DNA of 33,210 nucleotides from Chitinophagales bacterium (GTDB taxonomy: Bacteria > Bacteroidota > Bacteroidia > Chitinophagales > CAIOSU01). A model generated the notes under the pieces. The model did not search any database and was not told where the DNA came from. It saw only the letters and a program-made list of their open reading frames with translations. Each line of letters begins with the position of its first letter. The first letter of the stretch is position 1. The DNA lies in NCBI GenBank assembly GCA_018401955.1, contig JAGYJT010000032.1, positions 1 to 33,210 on the forward strand, in the 5' to 3' direction. Below are positions 8,851-18,700 of this stretch, piece by piece. Made by a program: the position numbers and the translations under genes.

Positions 8851-10179
8851 ATGAAACATCTTGTTACTCTCATCGTTGCAGTGGCTTTATTTTCAACTGG
8901 TGCATGGGCACAGTGTACGCCAAATGCAGCAACAGGAAGCCCTGGCTTAACACCAGAAACCGATAGCTTACCTTGCGTTGAAGTTGGCGTACCTTATGAT
9001 GAAGTAGTGTATCTCGAAAATTTTGACAATTTTACGGCAACTGTGCCTGTAATTGGTCAAGTAACCGTAACAGTTGATTCGTTGAGGATTGATAGTATCA
9101 CCAATGCTCCTTGCGGCTTAAGCTACCTAACCAACAAACCAAGCGCAACTTATTATGCTGGCGAAACAGGTTGTATAGCTATTACCGGTACCAGTACCGA
9201 AAACGTTGGGCAATATCGTTTAAACATTTATGTGCACGTATGGGCCACAGTGCCGTTCTTAGGGTCACAAGATTTCCAAGGCGAAGCATCTGATGTGGTA
9301 TCTCAAGTAGAAAACCTAACTGGCCAGCCACTAGGTGTTGATTTTAACTATTTCTTGCGCGTTAAAAACCCATCAGACCCTTGTCCGAATATCGACCGTG
9401 TAAATCCAAGCGCTAACCTAACAGCAGCATTGGTATGCCCTACCACTAACTTTACTGCTACCGCAAACGGCACTACCGAAGTATGTGACGGTGAAACAAC
9501 CAACATTTCGTTAACGTTTACCAATGGTGTATCTCCTTACAATATCCTTTGGTCAAGTGGCAACACAAGCGATAACGTTTCTTTGGGTGAAGGCAGCTAC
9601 ACCGTTACCGTGGTTGATGCCAATAACGATACAGCTACTACTTCGGTTACCATTGTTGAGTTGCCATTGCCAATAGCTGGTTTCACGGCGGTTAACACGG
9701 TTGGTACAGGTGAAGCAACCACTACCAACACTTCTACCGATGCTACTTCTTACCAGTGGGATTTTGACGGCACCACCTATACCGATGCCAACCCTACTCA
9801 CGATTTTGGTAACAATGGTGATTATGATGTAACCTTAATTGCTACTAATGATTGTGGTTCGGATACGCTTACTCAAACAGTAACTATCACTGGTGTTGTA
9901 GGTATAAGCGAGCTGGGCAGCATATTTAGCTCAGTACAAATTTCGCCAAACCCTAGCAGCGGCAACTTTAACCTAAAGGTTGTGGCCAACCAAACCAGCC
10001 CGGTAAATGTAAAGGTATTTAACCTACAAGGCCAAGTGGTTTACACATCGGTATTGAACACGGTAGCCGGCCAAGCCAGCACCCAATCAATTCAGTTGGG
10101 CAACTCAGCTAGCGGTGTTTACATCATTCAAGTACAAGGTAATGATGCCTTGATTACCGAGAAGCTAATTGTTCGTTGA
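8851..10179 (+). CDS. T9SS-exported adhesin-like protein 1 (SprB-like repeat, PKD, sorting domain)
   Basis: Encodes 442 residues. The signal peptide is MKHLVTLIVAVALFSTGAWA, leaving a mature start at QCTPN. An N-terminal module (about 22-175) has the array's hallmarks: CTPN..TGSPG, DSLPCVEVGVPYD, the He_PIG-like hairpin SITNAPCGLSYLTN and GETGCIAITG. Next comes a SprB-type repeat (SPYNILWSSGNTSDN, GEGSYTVTVVDANN), then a PKD-like domain (YQWDFDG, NPTHDFGNNGDYDVTLIATN). The final ~90 residues (ISPNPSSGNFNL, VKVFNLQGQVVY, SGVYIIQV, EKLIVR) form a type A T9SS sorting domain, so the protein is expected to cross the outer membrane and be anchored or released there. It is the first of five same-strand paralogues, 79 bp after fumC. 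Ligand unknown. Confidence 0.9.
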   Translation: MKHLVTLIVAVALFSTGAWAQCTPNAATGSPGLTPETDSLPCVEVGVPYDEVVYLENFDNFTATVPVIGQVTVTVDSLRIDSITNAPCGLSYLTNKPSATYYAGETGCIAITGTSTENVGQYRLNIYVHVWATVPFLGSQDFQGEASDVVSQVENLTGQPLGVDFNYFLRVKNPSDPCPNIDRVNPSANLTAALVCPTTNFTATANGTTEVCDGETTNISLTFTNGVSPYNILWSSGNTSDNVSLGEGSYTVTVVDANNDTATTSVTIVELPLPIAGFTAVNTVGTGEATTTNTSTDATSYQWDFDGTTYTDANPTHDFGNNGDYDVTLIATNDCGSDTLTQTVTITGVVGISELGSIFSSVQISPNPSSGNFNLKVVANQTSPVNVKVFNLQGQVVYTSVLNTVAGQASTQSIQLGNSASGVYIIQVQGNDALITEKLIVR

Positions 10180-10226
10180 TCAAAATAAATTAACCTTGAC
10201 CCTAACCATGGGTTCATAACGCACTC

Positions 10227-11564
10227 ATGAGATACATTTTATTGTTAGCATTGAGTATACTAGCGAGCGTCCAAGTTGGGCGCTCGCAGTGTGCTCCTAA
10301 TAACCCAACAGGCAACTTTGGGTTTTTTCCGTCAACAGAGCTTTTAGCTTGTGTAGATAGGGGGCAATATTACGACGAAACCTTCTACCTCGAAAACGTT
10401 GATAGCTTTGTTATTGGCGGTTTTGCGATAAAGATGCTTGAGCTGCGCATTGATAGTATAGGCAATGTGCCGTGTAACCTAAATTGGGTAACCAATAAAG
10501 GCAGCAATAGCTTTGGCACGGGCGAAACAGGATGTATCCGTATTTTTGGGCAAACCAACGACACTGCTGGCCAGTATAAGTTGGAGATTTTTGTTACCCT
10601 TAGGCTTACCGTACTAGGTGAACTACAAGGGGAGATAAATACCATCATCAAAGACCTCGAAGACTTGATTAATACCAGCCTTGGCGTTGATTTCCGTTAT
10701 TTTATTAGGGTAAAAGAACCAATTGCCAATTGTCCGGCGGTTGATTTCGATACCCTATCTCCATTGCTTCGCAGATCAGCGGCAAGTTGCCCAATAGCTG
10801 GCTTGGTTGAAGCACAAATTACTGGCGATACCGTAATATGCCGCGGAACCACTGGCCAACTAGCGCTATCATTAAGCAACATGACTAACCCATCAGTTGA
10901 GTGGACACCGGCTTCAGCTGTTAGCAATCCGTTTACCAATTCAACGGATGTTGCCCTGGCCAACTCTGGTTACATAACCGCCGTGGTTACTGATACGGCT
11001 AACACCGGTGCCGTATATATTGATAGGGTTTGGGTAACTGTTGATACCGCTAACCCGATTGCTAGCGCTGTAGCCCCGATTATTAATGGCCGAAATATTA
11101 AGTTGGAGTCTTCTTCTAGTAATAGTACCGCTGCTAGCTGGACTTTGGGCGACCAAACCATTAAAACCGGAGAGTCGATATTGCATACCTATGCGGCTGA
11201 TGGTGTTTATCCAATATCATTAACCGTAACCAACAGTTGTGGTACCGACGTGTATTACGACACTTTGTTTATTGGCAATGTAGGGATAAGCAACATTGCT
11301 GCACCATCATTGCAGTGCACCATTTATCCTAACCCTACCAATGATAAAAATATTAAGCTTAACGTATCGGGCTTGCAATTAATGGAAGAGCTAACCGTAT
11401 TGGTTACTGACCTGGCAGGCAAAACGGTATTGCAGCCACAAACCTTTCAATTTAACCCCAACAGTGCCATTAGCCTATCTGTAGTGGGTTTACCATCAGG
11501 CGTTTACGTTTTTCAGGTTAAAACATTACATTCAATTGCTGTTAATAAACTTATTATTTACTAA
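10227..11564 (+). CDS. T9SS-exported adhesin-like protein 2
   Basis: Encodes 445 residues. Signal peptide MRYILLLALSILASVQVGRS, then QCAPNNPTGNFGFFPS. The N-terminal module aligns with protein 1 along its length: ACVDRGQYYDETFYLENVDSF, LELRIDSIGNVPCNLNWVTN, GETGCIRIFGQ, LGVDFRYFIRVKEP. A second cysteine-containing segment (GDTVICRGTTGQL) precedes a divergent Ig-like repeat, and a PKD-like domain follows (ASWTLGDQTIKTGESILHTY, YPISLTVTNSCGTD). The C-terminus (IYPNPTNDKNIKLNVS, DLAGKTVL, GVYVFQV, NKLIIY) is a T9SS type A sorting domain. It starts 47 bp after protein 1 stops, suggesting cotranscription. It is the closest relative of protein 1 in the array, most likely a direct tandem duplicate. 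Confidence 0.88.
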   Translation: MRYILLLALSILASVQVGRSQCAPNNPTGNFGFFPSTELLACVDRGQYYDETFYLENVDSFVIGGFAIKMLELRIDSIGNVPCNLNWVTNKGSNSFGTGETGCIRIFGQTNDTAGQYKLEIFVTLRLTVLGELQGEINTIIKDLEDLINTSLGVDFRYFIRVKEPIANCPAVDFDTLSPLLRRSAASCPIAGLVEAQITGDTVICRGTTGQLALSLSNMTNPSVEWTPASAVSNPFTNSTDVALANSGYITAVVTDTANTGAVYIDRVWVTVDTANPIASAVAPIINGRNIKLESSSSNSTAASWTLGDQTIKTGESILHTYAADGVYPISLTVTNSCGTDVYYDTLFIGNVGISNIAAPSLQCTIYPNPTNDKNIKLNVSGLQLMEELTVLVTDLAGKTVLQPQTFQFNPNSAISLSVVGLPSGVYVFQVKTLHSIAVNKLIIY

Positions 11565-11586
11565 ACCTACACAACACTCAACCTCA

Positions 11587-12828
11587 ATGAAACAATTTGC
11601 CGCGCTAGCCCTAATTTTGATGGCATTTACATTTGGTGCCAATGCACAATGTACACCCGATCCAAATATTACTACTCCAGGGTTTTACCCAAGTGGCGAC
11701 TCATTGCCATGTGTTGAAAGGGGTGTAGTTTATGATACCACCATCCAAGTAAAAAACTTTACTACTATTGACCCTGCAGACTTTGGCGTACCTAACTTTC
11801 CGCCCATTACCATTAGCTGGATAAGGATTGACAATATTAGCGGTTTACCAGCTGGCTTAACCTACTCTTGTACCCCATCAAGCTGCCAGTTTAATGCTGG
11901 TGCCAATGGTTGCGTAAACATTACAGGTACTACTACCGCACCTGTAGGCAGCTACGAGCTAATAATTGAGGCAACTGTAAGTGCCCTAGGTCAAGAATTT
12001 GCGGGTACAAGCGATTTGCTAGGTTTTCAATTTTTCTTGAATGTAATTGACTCTGGTGCGCCTTGCCCTGCTCCTTTGGTTGAGGTGATTAACGGCCCAT
12101 TGTTTGCGTGCCCAGGTTCACCAGCGCAAATTCTTTTGGATATTGACACTGGTGGTGGTGTTGCGCCGTTTACTTACGCTTGGAGCCCAGCTACTGGCTT
12201 AAGCGACCCAAATATTGCCAATCCGGTAGCTAGCGTAACTGCTGCCACCACCTACACAGTAACAGTTACCGATGCCAACGGTTATGAGTTTACTACATCA
12301 GCATTGGTTGATATTGACAATACCCCAGCTCCTGTAGCTGATTTTAACTTTGTGATTACTGGTGGCAATAGTGTTGAGTTTACTGATCTTTCATCTAATG
12401 GTAATAGTGTAAGTTGGAACTTTGGTAATGGTAACACCAGCTCGGCAGTTAACCCTAGCCAAGTTTTTGATAGCATAACCGATTATACCGTAACTATGGT
12501 TGTAAGAAACAATTGCGGTACCGATACTGTGGAGAAAACACTTTCAATTACCAGTATTACTGATGTAAAAGGAAGAGATTTAACCGTGAGTGTTTTCCCT
12601 AACCCAACCAAAGGCATTTTTTCTGTGACGCTTAACGGTACCACTGCTAACCAAATAAACGTGCTAGTGTACGATATGCAAGGTAGGTTGGTAAAAACAG
12701 GTAACTTGCAAAACAACGGAAGCACCATGACGTCAATTATTGACCTTGCGGGCAACGGAAACGGTATTTATATCGTCAAGGTAATTAGCGGAACACAAAC
12801 CAGCACCCATAAATTGGTAGTGCAATAA
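11587..12828 (+). CDS. T9SS-exported adhesin-like protein 3
   Basis: Encodes 413 residues from the ATG at 11587; an earlier in-frame ATG at 11536 lies inside the preceding gene and is rejected because the signal peptide (MKQFAALALILMAFTFGANA) begins at 11587. The mature part starts QCTPDPNITTPGFYPSGD, then SLPCVERGVVYD. The He_PIG-like hairpin is very clear: NISGLPAGLTYSCTP followed by GANGCVNITGTTTAPVGSY. Then come a SprB/Ig-type repeat (APFTYAWSPATGLSDP, TTYTVTVTDANG), a PKD domain (VSWNFGNGNTSSAVNPSQVF, YTVTMVVRNNCGTD) and a type A sorting domain (VSVFPNPTKGIFSV, VYDMQGRLVKTG, GIYIVKV). The gap to the previous stop is 22 bp. Of the five it is the cleanest example of the domain order. Confidence 0.88.
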   Translation: MKQFAALALILMAFTFGANAQCTPDPNITTPGFYPSGDSLPCVERGVVYDTTIQVKNFTTIDPADFGVPNFPPITISWIRIDNISGLPAGLTYSCTPSSCQFNAGANGCVNITGTTTAPVGSYELIIEATVSALGQEFAGTSDLLGFQFFLNVIDSGAPCPAPLVEVINGPLFACPGSPAQILLDIDTGGGVAPFTYAWSPATGLSDPNIANPVASVTAATTYTVTVTDANGYEFTTSALVDIDNTPAPVADFNFVITGGNSVEFTDLSSNGNSVSWNFGNGNTSSAVNPSQVFDSITDYTVTMVVRNNCGTDTVEKTLSITSITDVKGRDLTVSVFPNPTKGIFSVTLNGTTANQINVLVYDMQGRLVKTGNLQNNGSTMTSIIDLAGNGNGIYIVKVISGTQTSTHKLVVQ

Positions 12829-12858
12829 CTATTTATTGAACCACAAATAATACCAACT

Positions 12859-13986
12859 ATGAGTACCTTCTTTAAGGCAGCAATAGCCTTAATATTTGCT
12901 ATTTCAAGTTTTACAGTTAATGCTCAATGCCCCGGTTGCGTAATTCAAGACAGCCTCTGTCCGGCTTCGACACCTGGCACCGATGTAGTGTTTTGCGGCG
13001 ACTCAACTTTTATTGATACTGCAGGCACTTACTTTGAGGCTAACTTAACGTTTCTGTTCAATACAGGCTTTAAGATTAATCAAGGCGACGATTTGTTGGC
13101 AGCATTGGGTGTAGCTTTCCCGTTCCCAATTCCGGGTGGGTTTCCGGCACCGTTTGATATATTTGTTTATGTTGAGCGAGGCACCTTAAACAGCATTACA
13201 GGCTTGCCCGCTGGTATATCTTGGGAGACCGACTCATCGGCCAACGGCAACAATTATACGCCGGCACTTGATAATAAGGGTTGTTTGAGGTTTTGTGGCA
13301 ATATAGCTTGCGGCCAAACGGGTACATTTACGGCAGTATTAAATTTTACTACACTATCTAGGCAAAACCTATCGGGGTTGCCAACACTACCCATACCCGG
13401 GTTTGCACTACCCGATTCGTCATTGAACAATTACGATTTGCCAGTAACCTTTACCATTGACCCTAGCACTAACCTTATTTTAAGTGTAAGTACTGCTGGC
13501 CCATCTAGTGTCATTGATTCGGGAGAAACCATAACGCTTAATGCTACCCCGGGCTTTGATAGTTATTCTTGGTCAAGTGGTGACACTACCGCTACGCTAA
13601 ACGCAGCCCCTACCGATACCACTTGGTATGTGGTAACCGCAACTGATGAGGTGGGTTGCACCCAAACCGACTCATTGGAGGTGCAAGTATTGTCGGTAGT
13701 TGATTCAATACCAGATGATACCACGGGTATAACTACAATAGGCTACAATAGTGCCATGTTGCAGGTGTACCCTAACCCGAGCCGTGGAAGCTTTGCTGTA
13801 GATATTGCGCAGCCTTTGGCAGAGAGCGCCACTATTGAGGTGCTAGATATTACCGGGAAAGTGGTATACAGTGGTGCATTACTATCACTTAATAATACCA
13901 TAACTTTGGATGGTGCTAAAGGTCTGTATCTTGTGAAGGTTATTACAGGAGCCAATATCTTTACTCGAAAACTATTGATACATTAA
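12859..13986 (+). CDS. T9SS-exported adhesin-like protein 4 (short form, no PKD)
   Basis: Encodes 375 residues. Signal peptide MSTFFKAAIALIFAISSFTVNA, then QCPGCVIQDSLCPAS, which has three cysteines in 11 residues. The N-terminal module is a variant of that in proteins 1-3, with more Cys (VVFCGDS, GCLRFCGNIACGQTG) and the same SITGLPAGISWETDS hairpin. One Ig-like repeat follows (GFDSYSWSSGDTTATLN, TWYVVTATDEVGC). The PKD domain present in proteins 1-3 is absent. The C-terminus (LQVYPNPSRGSFAVDI, VLDITGKVVYSG, GLYLVKV, RKLLIH) is a T9SS type A sorting domain. It starts 30 bp after protein 3 and shares its module type with protein 5, so 4 and 5 look like a sub-branch of the family. Confidence 0.87.
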   Translation: MSTFFKAAIALIFAISSFTVNAQCPGCVIQDSLCPASTPGTDVVFCGDSTFIDTAGTYFEANLTFLFNTGFKINQGDDLLAALGVAFPFPIPGGFPAPFDIFVYVERGTLNSITGLPAGISWETDSSANGNNYTPALDNKGCLRFCGNIACGQTGTFTAVLNFTTLSRQNLSGLPTLPIPGFALPDSSLNNYDLPVTFTIDPSTNLILSVSTAGPSSVIDSGETITLNATPGFDSYSWSSGDTTATLNAAPTDTTWYVVTATDEVGCTQTDSLEVQVLSVVDSIPDDTTGITTIGYNSAMLQVYPNPSRGSFAVDIAQPLAESATIEVLDITGKVVYSGALLSLNNTITLDGAKGLYLVKVITGANIFTRKLLIH

Positions 13987-14016
13987 TTAAAACCCCAGAA
14001 ACTTCAATCAATTTTT

Positions 14017-16035
14017 ATGAAAAACTTTCAACTCATCTGTTTTGCGCTAGTGTGCTTTTTGGGCATAAACACTGCACAAGCACAACGCGGCGTTGGCTGC
14101 TCACCCGACCTTACCTGTACAGGTGGTTTTGCTGCTGTTTGTCCTACAACAATGCCAACTGCCACAACGGGTACTTTTTACTCTGAGTCGGTAACTTTTT
14201 ACTTTCCAGATACCGCTTCGTTTGCGGTGCCGATAGTTGGTGGCACCGTTGATGCAGAAGTTGACTCGGTGTTGGTTGAAATTACCAACCTACCGGCTGG
14301 CCTTTCTTTTGCTTGTGGTTCAAATGGTAGCTGCTGGTTTCCGGTAGATGCGCTTAACCGTCATGGTTGTGCCGTTATCTTTGGTGTGCCTTGCGAAGTA
14401 GCCGATACTTTTACTTTTGATTATAGCTTTACATTAGCAGGTACTATCAACGTTCCGTTTGTAGGCCCTGTATCAGGTATTGCACCAGCCCCGATTCCTT
14501 TCCAAGGCGAACTGCCTTTGGTTGGTACGCTTCCTGAGTTAACTGTCATCAGTCAGTCAAACACGCTTTTGCTTTGCCCAAGTGGTGCAGGTAGCACTAT
14601 CGATTTGGAAGCATCTGCCGGTTTTGATGCTTACCAGTGGAGTAACAGCGAAACGGACTCGATTATTACTGTTGGTTCAGCAGGTACCTACACAGTATCT
14701 GCTACGCACAGTACGGGTTGTGTTGTTGAAGATTCGATAGAGTTGAACAACCTAACCGCAAGCGCTACTGCTGATACCACTATTTGTGCAAATACCTTCT
14801 TTTTGTTAGAAGCTAATGGTGGCGATACCTATAGCTGGACCCCATCAGCTAACTTGAGCGATGAAAACATCAACGACCCACTGATTTTGCGTGGCATTAC
14901 TGCTGACGAAACTTTCCAAGTGGTTACTTCAAACGGTTTTTGTTTTGATACGGCTTTTGTAAATATTACCATTGATAATACTTGCGGCCTTGGTGTTTGC
15001 ACCGAGTGTACTTTAGATACAGCAGGTTGTGCAGGCCCAACGCCTACCGTTTGCTCTCAATTGCCAACAGCTACTGCTGGTGCCGCTTACGATGAGTCTT
15101 TCACTTTCTTTTTTCCTAGTGTATTTGATTTGAAAGCCATTTTGCCACAAGCATTGAAAGACTTGATTCAAGATCAAGGTGGTGCCATTGGTATTGATAC
15201 CAACTCATTGCCTGCTTTCCCTGTAACCCAGTTTTATATTGATTTAACTGACCTGCCTACAGGTTTTTCTTGGGAGAGCGACCAGTCTGGTAACAACAAC
15301 TTTTATTTCCCTAACAAAGATGCAAGTGCACAATTTGGTTGTGTATCGGTTTGCGGAAACAGCTGCGATGTTGCCGGCGATTACCTGAGCTTTAACGTAT
15401 ATGCACAGGCCCCACAAAACATCATCGATATCTTAAACACCGTTGGTCCGTTGTTGGGTGCGGTAGGCGTATCGTTACCTATCTCGGTTCAGGGTAACTA
15501 TTTGGGCATTCCAGTGCCGCTTACTTCCCTTACATTTGAGTATGTGGAAGCACTTGTAGTAACTGCTGACGGAAGCACTGAAATAGAAGAAGGCGATACG
15601 CTTGGCTTGACTGCTACAACTGGCTTTACCGGCTATATTTGGAGCACCGGCGAAACTACCGAGAGCATTAACGTTACCGAGCCAGGTACTTACACCTTGA
15701 GCGCTACCGATGCTAATGGTTGCCAGCAAGTGGTTGAAACAGAAGTGACGTTGTTGAGCTCTGTGGCCAATTTAAACGCATTTGAGCAAAGCTTGAACAT
15801 TTTCCCTAACCCTAGCACTGGTAGTTTCAATATCAGCTTTGTTTTGGCTCAAAACCAAAATGTAACAGTTGATATGATTAACCTACAGGGTAAAGTAGTA
15901 AGCACTCAAAACATCAATGCTATTGCTGGTAGCAACAACTTGCCAGTAAATATGAACACTGTTGCCAAAGGCATCTACTTTGTAAAAATCCAAACCATTG
16001 ACGGCGCCATTACCCGTCGTGTATCGGTTCAGTAA
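14017..16035 (+). CDS. T9SS-exported adhesin-like protein 5 (two N-terminal modules)
   Basis: Encodes 672 residues, the longest of the array. Signal peptide MKNFQLICFALVCFLGINTAQA. A first module (about 26-180) begins CSPDLTCTGGFAAVCPTTMP and contains EITNLPAGLSFACGS and RHGCAVIFGVPCEVADTF. An Ig-like repeat (FDAYQWSNSETDS, GTYTVSATHSTGC) and a second Ig-like stretch (TYSWTPSANLSDENI) follow. A second complete module starts at about 327 (CGLGVCTECTLDTAGC), with DLPTGFSWESD and FGCVSVCGNSCDVAGDY, then another repeat (GYIWSTGETTESINV). It ends in a type A sorting domain (LNIFPNPSTGSFNI, MINLQGKVVS, GIYFVKI, RRVSVQ). The two modules make it an internal duplication of the protein-4 plan. A strong terminator follows 20 bp downstream. 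Confidence 0.88.
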   Translation: MKNFQLICFALVCFLGINTAQAQRGVGCSPDLTCTGGFAAVCPTTMPTATTGTFYSESVTFYFPDTASFAVPIVGGTVDAEVDSVLVEITNLPAGLSFACGSNGSCWFPVDALNRHGCAVIFGVPCEVADTFTFDYSFTLAGTINVPFVGPVSGIAPAPIPFQGELPLVGTLPELTVISQSNTLLLCPSGAGSTIDLEASAGFDAYQWSNSETDSIITVGSAGTYTVSATHSTGCVVEDSIELNNLTASATADTTICANTFFLLEANGGDTYSWTPSANLSDENINDPLILRGITADETFQVVTSNGFCFDTAFVNITIDNTCGLGVCTECTLDTAGCAGPTPTVCSQLPTATAGAAYDESFTFFFPSVFDLKAILPQALKDLIQDQGGAIGIDTNSLPAFPVTQFYIDLTDLPTGFSWESDQSGNNNFYFPNKDASAQFGCVSVCGNSCDVAGDYLSFNVYAQAPQNIIDILNTVGPLLGAVGVSLPISVQGNYLGIPVPLTSLTFEYVEALVVTADGSTEIEEGDTLGLTATTGFTGYIWSTGETTESINVTEPGTYTLSATDANGCQQVVETEVTLLSSVANLNAFEQSLNIFPNPSTGSFNISFVLAQNQNVTVDMINLQGKVVSTQNINAIAGSNNLPVNMNTVAKGIYFVKIQTIDGAITRRVSVQ

Positions 16036-16054
16036 TTAATAGTTATACTAATGC

Positions 16055-16090
16055 AAACGGGCGCGCCACACGGTGCGCCCGTTTTGTTTT
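16055..16090 (+). terminator. Rho-independent terminator of the secreted-protein array
   Basis: The stem AAACGGGCGCGCC (16055-16067) pairs with GGTGCGCCCGTTT (16072-16084) around an ACAC loop, with a single G-T wobble, and TTTTGTTTT follows. It lies 20 bp after the stop of protein 5 and is the first clear terminator since fumC, consistent with a single polycistronic array. Confidence 0.88.
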
Positions 16091-16141
16091 ATGCTTGTGC
16101 GGTCCATCTTTCATGATGTGGCCGAAATATTTTAGTTTTAA

Positions 16142-17692
<1,551 letters not shown>

Positions 17693-17696
17693 TAAT

Positions 17697-17735
17697 AATA
17701 GCTGGGACTTACGACGAAGTAAGGTTTTAGCTATT
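17697..17735 (+). terminator. Hairpin after glpK
   Basis: AATAGCTGGGACTTAC (17697-17712) can pair imperfectly with GTAAGGTTTTAGCTATT (17719-17735) around a GACGAA loop, five bases after the glpK stop. There is no following T-run, so it may be a terminator or simply an mRNA 3'-end hairpin. Confidence 0.4.
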
Positions 17736-17754
17736 TACAATTAATCGCAAATCG

Positions 17755-17890
17755 TGTCATGGTGAGCGGATCCGAACCATCCATAATGTAGGTGGCAAAA
17801 CTCTTTTCACTCCATGAGTAATAAACGTTGATTTTTTTGTACATGTCATGTGCACGTGTTGCGGATGGTTCGGCTCCGCTCACCATGACA
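17755..17890. repeat. 28-bp inverted repeat pair enclosing ~80 bp
   Basis: The left arm (17755-17782) begins TGTCATGGTGAGCGGA; the right arm (17863-17890) is its reverse complement with a single mismatch in 28 bases, ending TCCGCTCACCATGACA. The 80 bp between them (17783-17862) has no open frame of note. The arm sequence resembles short repeats I recall from other genomes near gene ends. It may be a REP- or MITE-like unit and would fold into a long hairpin in RNA. Confidence 0.75.
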
Positions 17891-17908
17891 CATACAGTAG
17901 TCAGCCTA

Positions 17909-18290
17909 CTACTTCAACACCGTAGTCAACCCAAACGAGCCATAGCCATAGAGGTGTATCCATCTCAACAAAAAAACCGAAGCGGGGCAATACCATCTGC
18001 GCACGCCAAGTGCCGCACCGCCACGAATGCGTTGGTTGGCATCCATAAAATCCATATTAGCCTTGCTACCGTTTTGCAAAAAGCGCGCTATAGCCCACAT
18101 GGGCGGTAATGTAAGCATCCACATAATCAGTGAGCATGGGGGCTTATTGAATATTTTCTGTAAAATAGGCATGAAATGGTAACTGCCGCGCAGCCCTACC
18201 ATGCTTGGTACTTTAGGTTTCCGTCTTGTGTATCTGGTTTTGGTTGGGTTCTACCTGCTTGGTGTTTTTAAGCATAAAGTAGGTAATCAT
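17909..18290 (-). pseudogene. Possible frame-broken coding region, unidentified
   Basis: The minus strand holds a 97-codon open frame (17909-18202) with a hydrophobic segment SLIMWMLTLPPMWAIARFL and a plausible polar tail (KANMDFMDANQRI). A second piece in another frame precedes it (MITYFMLKNTKQVEPNQNQ, from about 18288). Together they could be one small membrane protein interrupted by an indel, in the same error-prone stretch as the broken NifU and glyS genes. No family was recognised, and chance open frames cannot be excluded. The 400 bases beyond it (to 18605) show only short scraps and nothing supportable. Confidence 0.25.
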
Positions 18291-18605
18291 GGGGAATGGT
18301 AAAATTCTTGAATGCCGTAGCCTCAATCTGCATATTAACCGGCATAGATACGGCTCGCTGCTTGCTTACCATTATGTTGCTAAAGCTCAGGATAAAACTA
18401 CCGGGGTTACGATAGAAAATGGCTTAACATCATCTTGCAGCCTCCTCAGTTGGCACCACACAGGTTTCTCCGGACCTATCATCATCAGAAGATATTTTGC
18501 AAAGACTGAAAGTGAACATAAAACAAATAAACAAAGATCCATAAGCTTCTCATGGCTAAGGTTTTGGTTTGAACTTTCTTATACAGATTTGGTTAAAGTT
18601 ATTTG

Positions 18606-18700
18606 TTGATTGGTTAATGGGAAAATCAAATCAACGGATAACCCATCGCTCTTGCCTCGGGTAAATCAACCAATTAACCAGTAACCTGATTAACCAATAA
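18606..18700. repeat. Quasi-palindromic TTGATTGGTTAAT intergenic repeat
   Basis: TTGATTGGTTAAT (18606-18618) is nearly the reverse complement of ATTAACCAATAA (18689-18700), and a further partial copy, ATCAACCAATTAACCA, lies at about 18665-18680. It sits immediately beyond the 3' end of the NifU-like gene and could act as a loose terminator or be one of the degenerate tandem repeats typical of this genome. Confidence 0.5.

Noticed and set aside
10385..12755. Several 80-90 codon minus-strand frames across the secreted array
   Set aside because: They mirror Thr/Asn/Gly-rich sense coding and show no protein-like motifs.
8851..16035. The array as phage tail or contractile-injection genes
   Set aside because: All five have signal peptides and T9SS sorting domains and none resembles tail, sheath or baseplate proteins.
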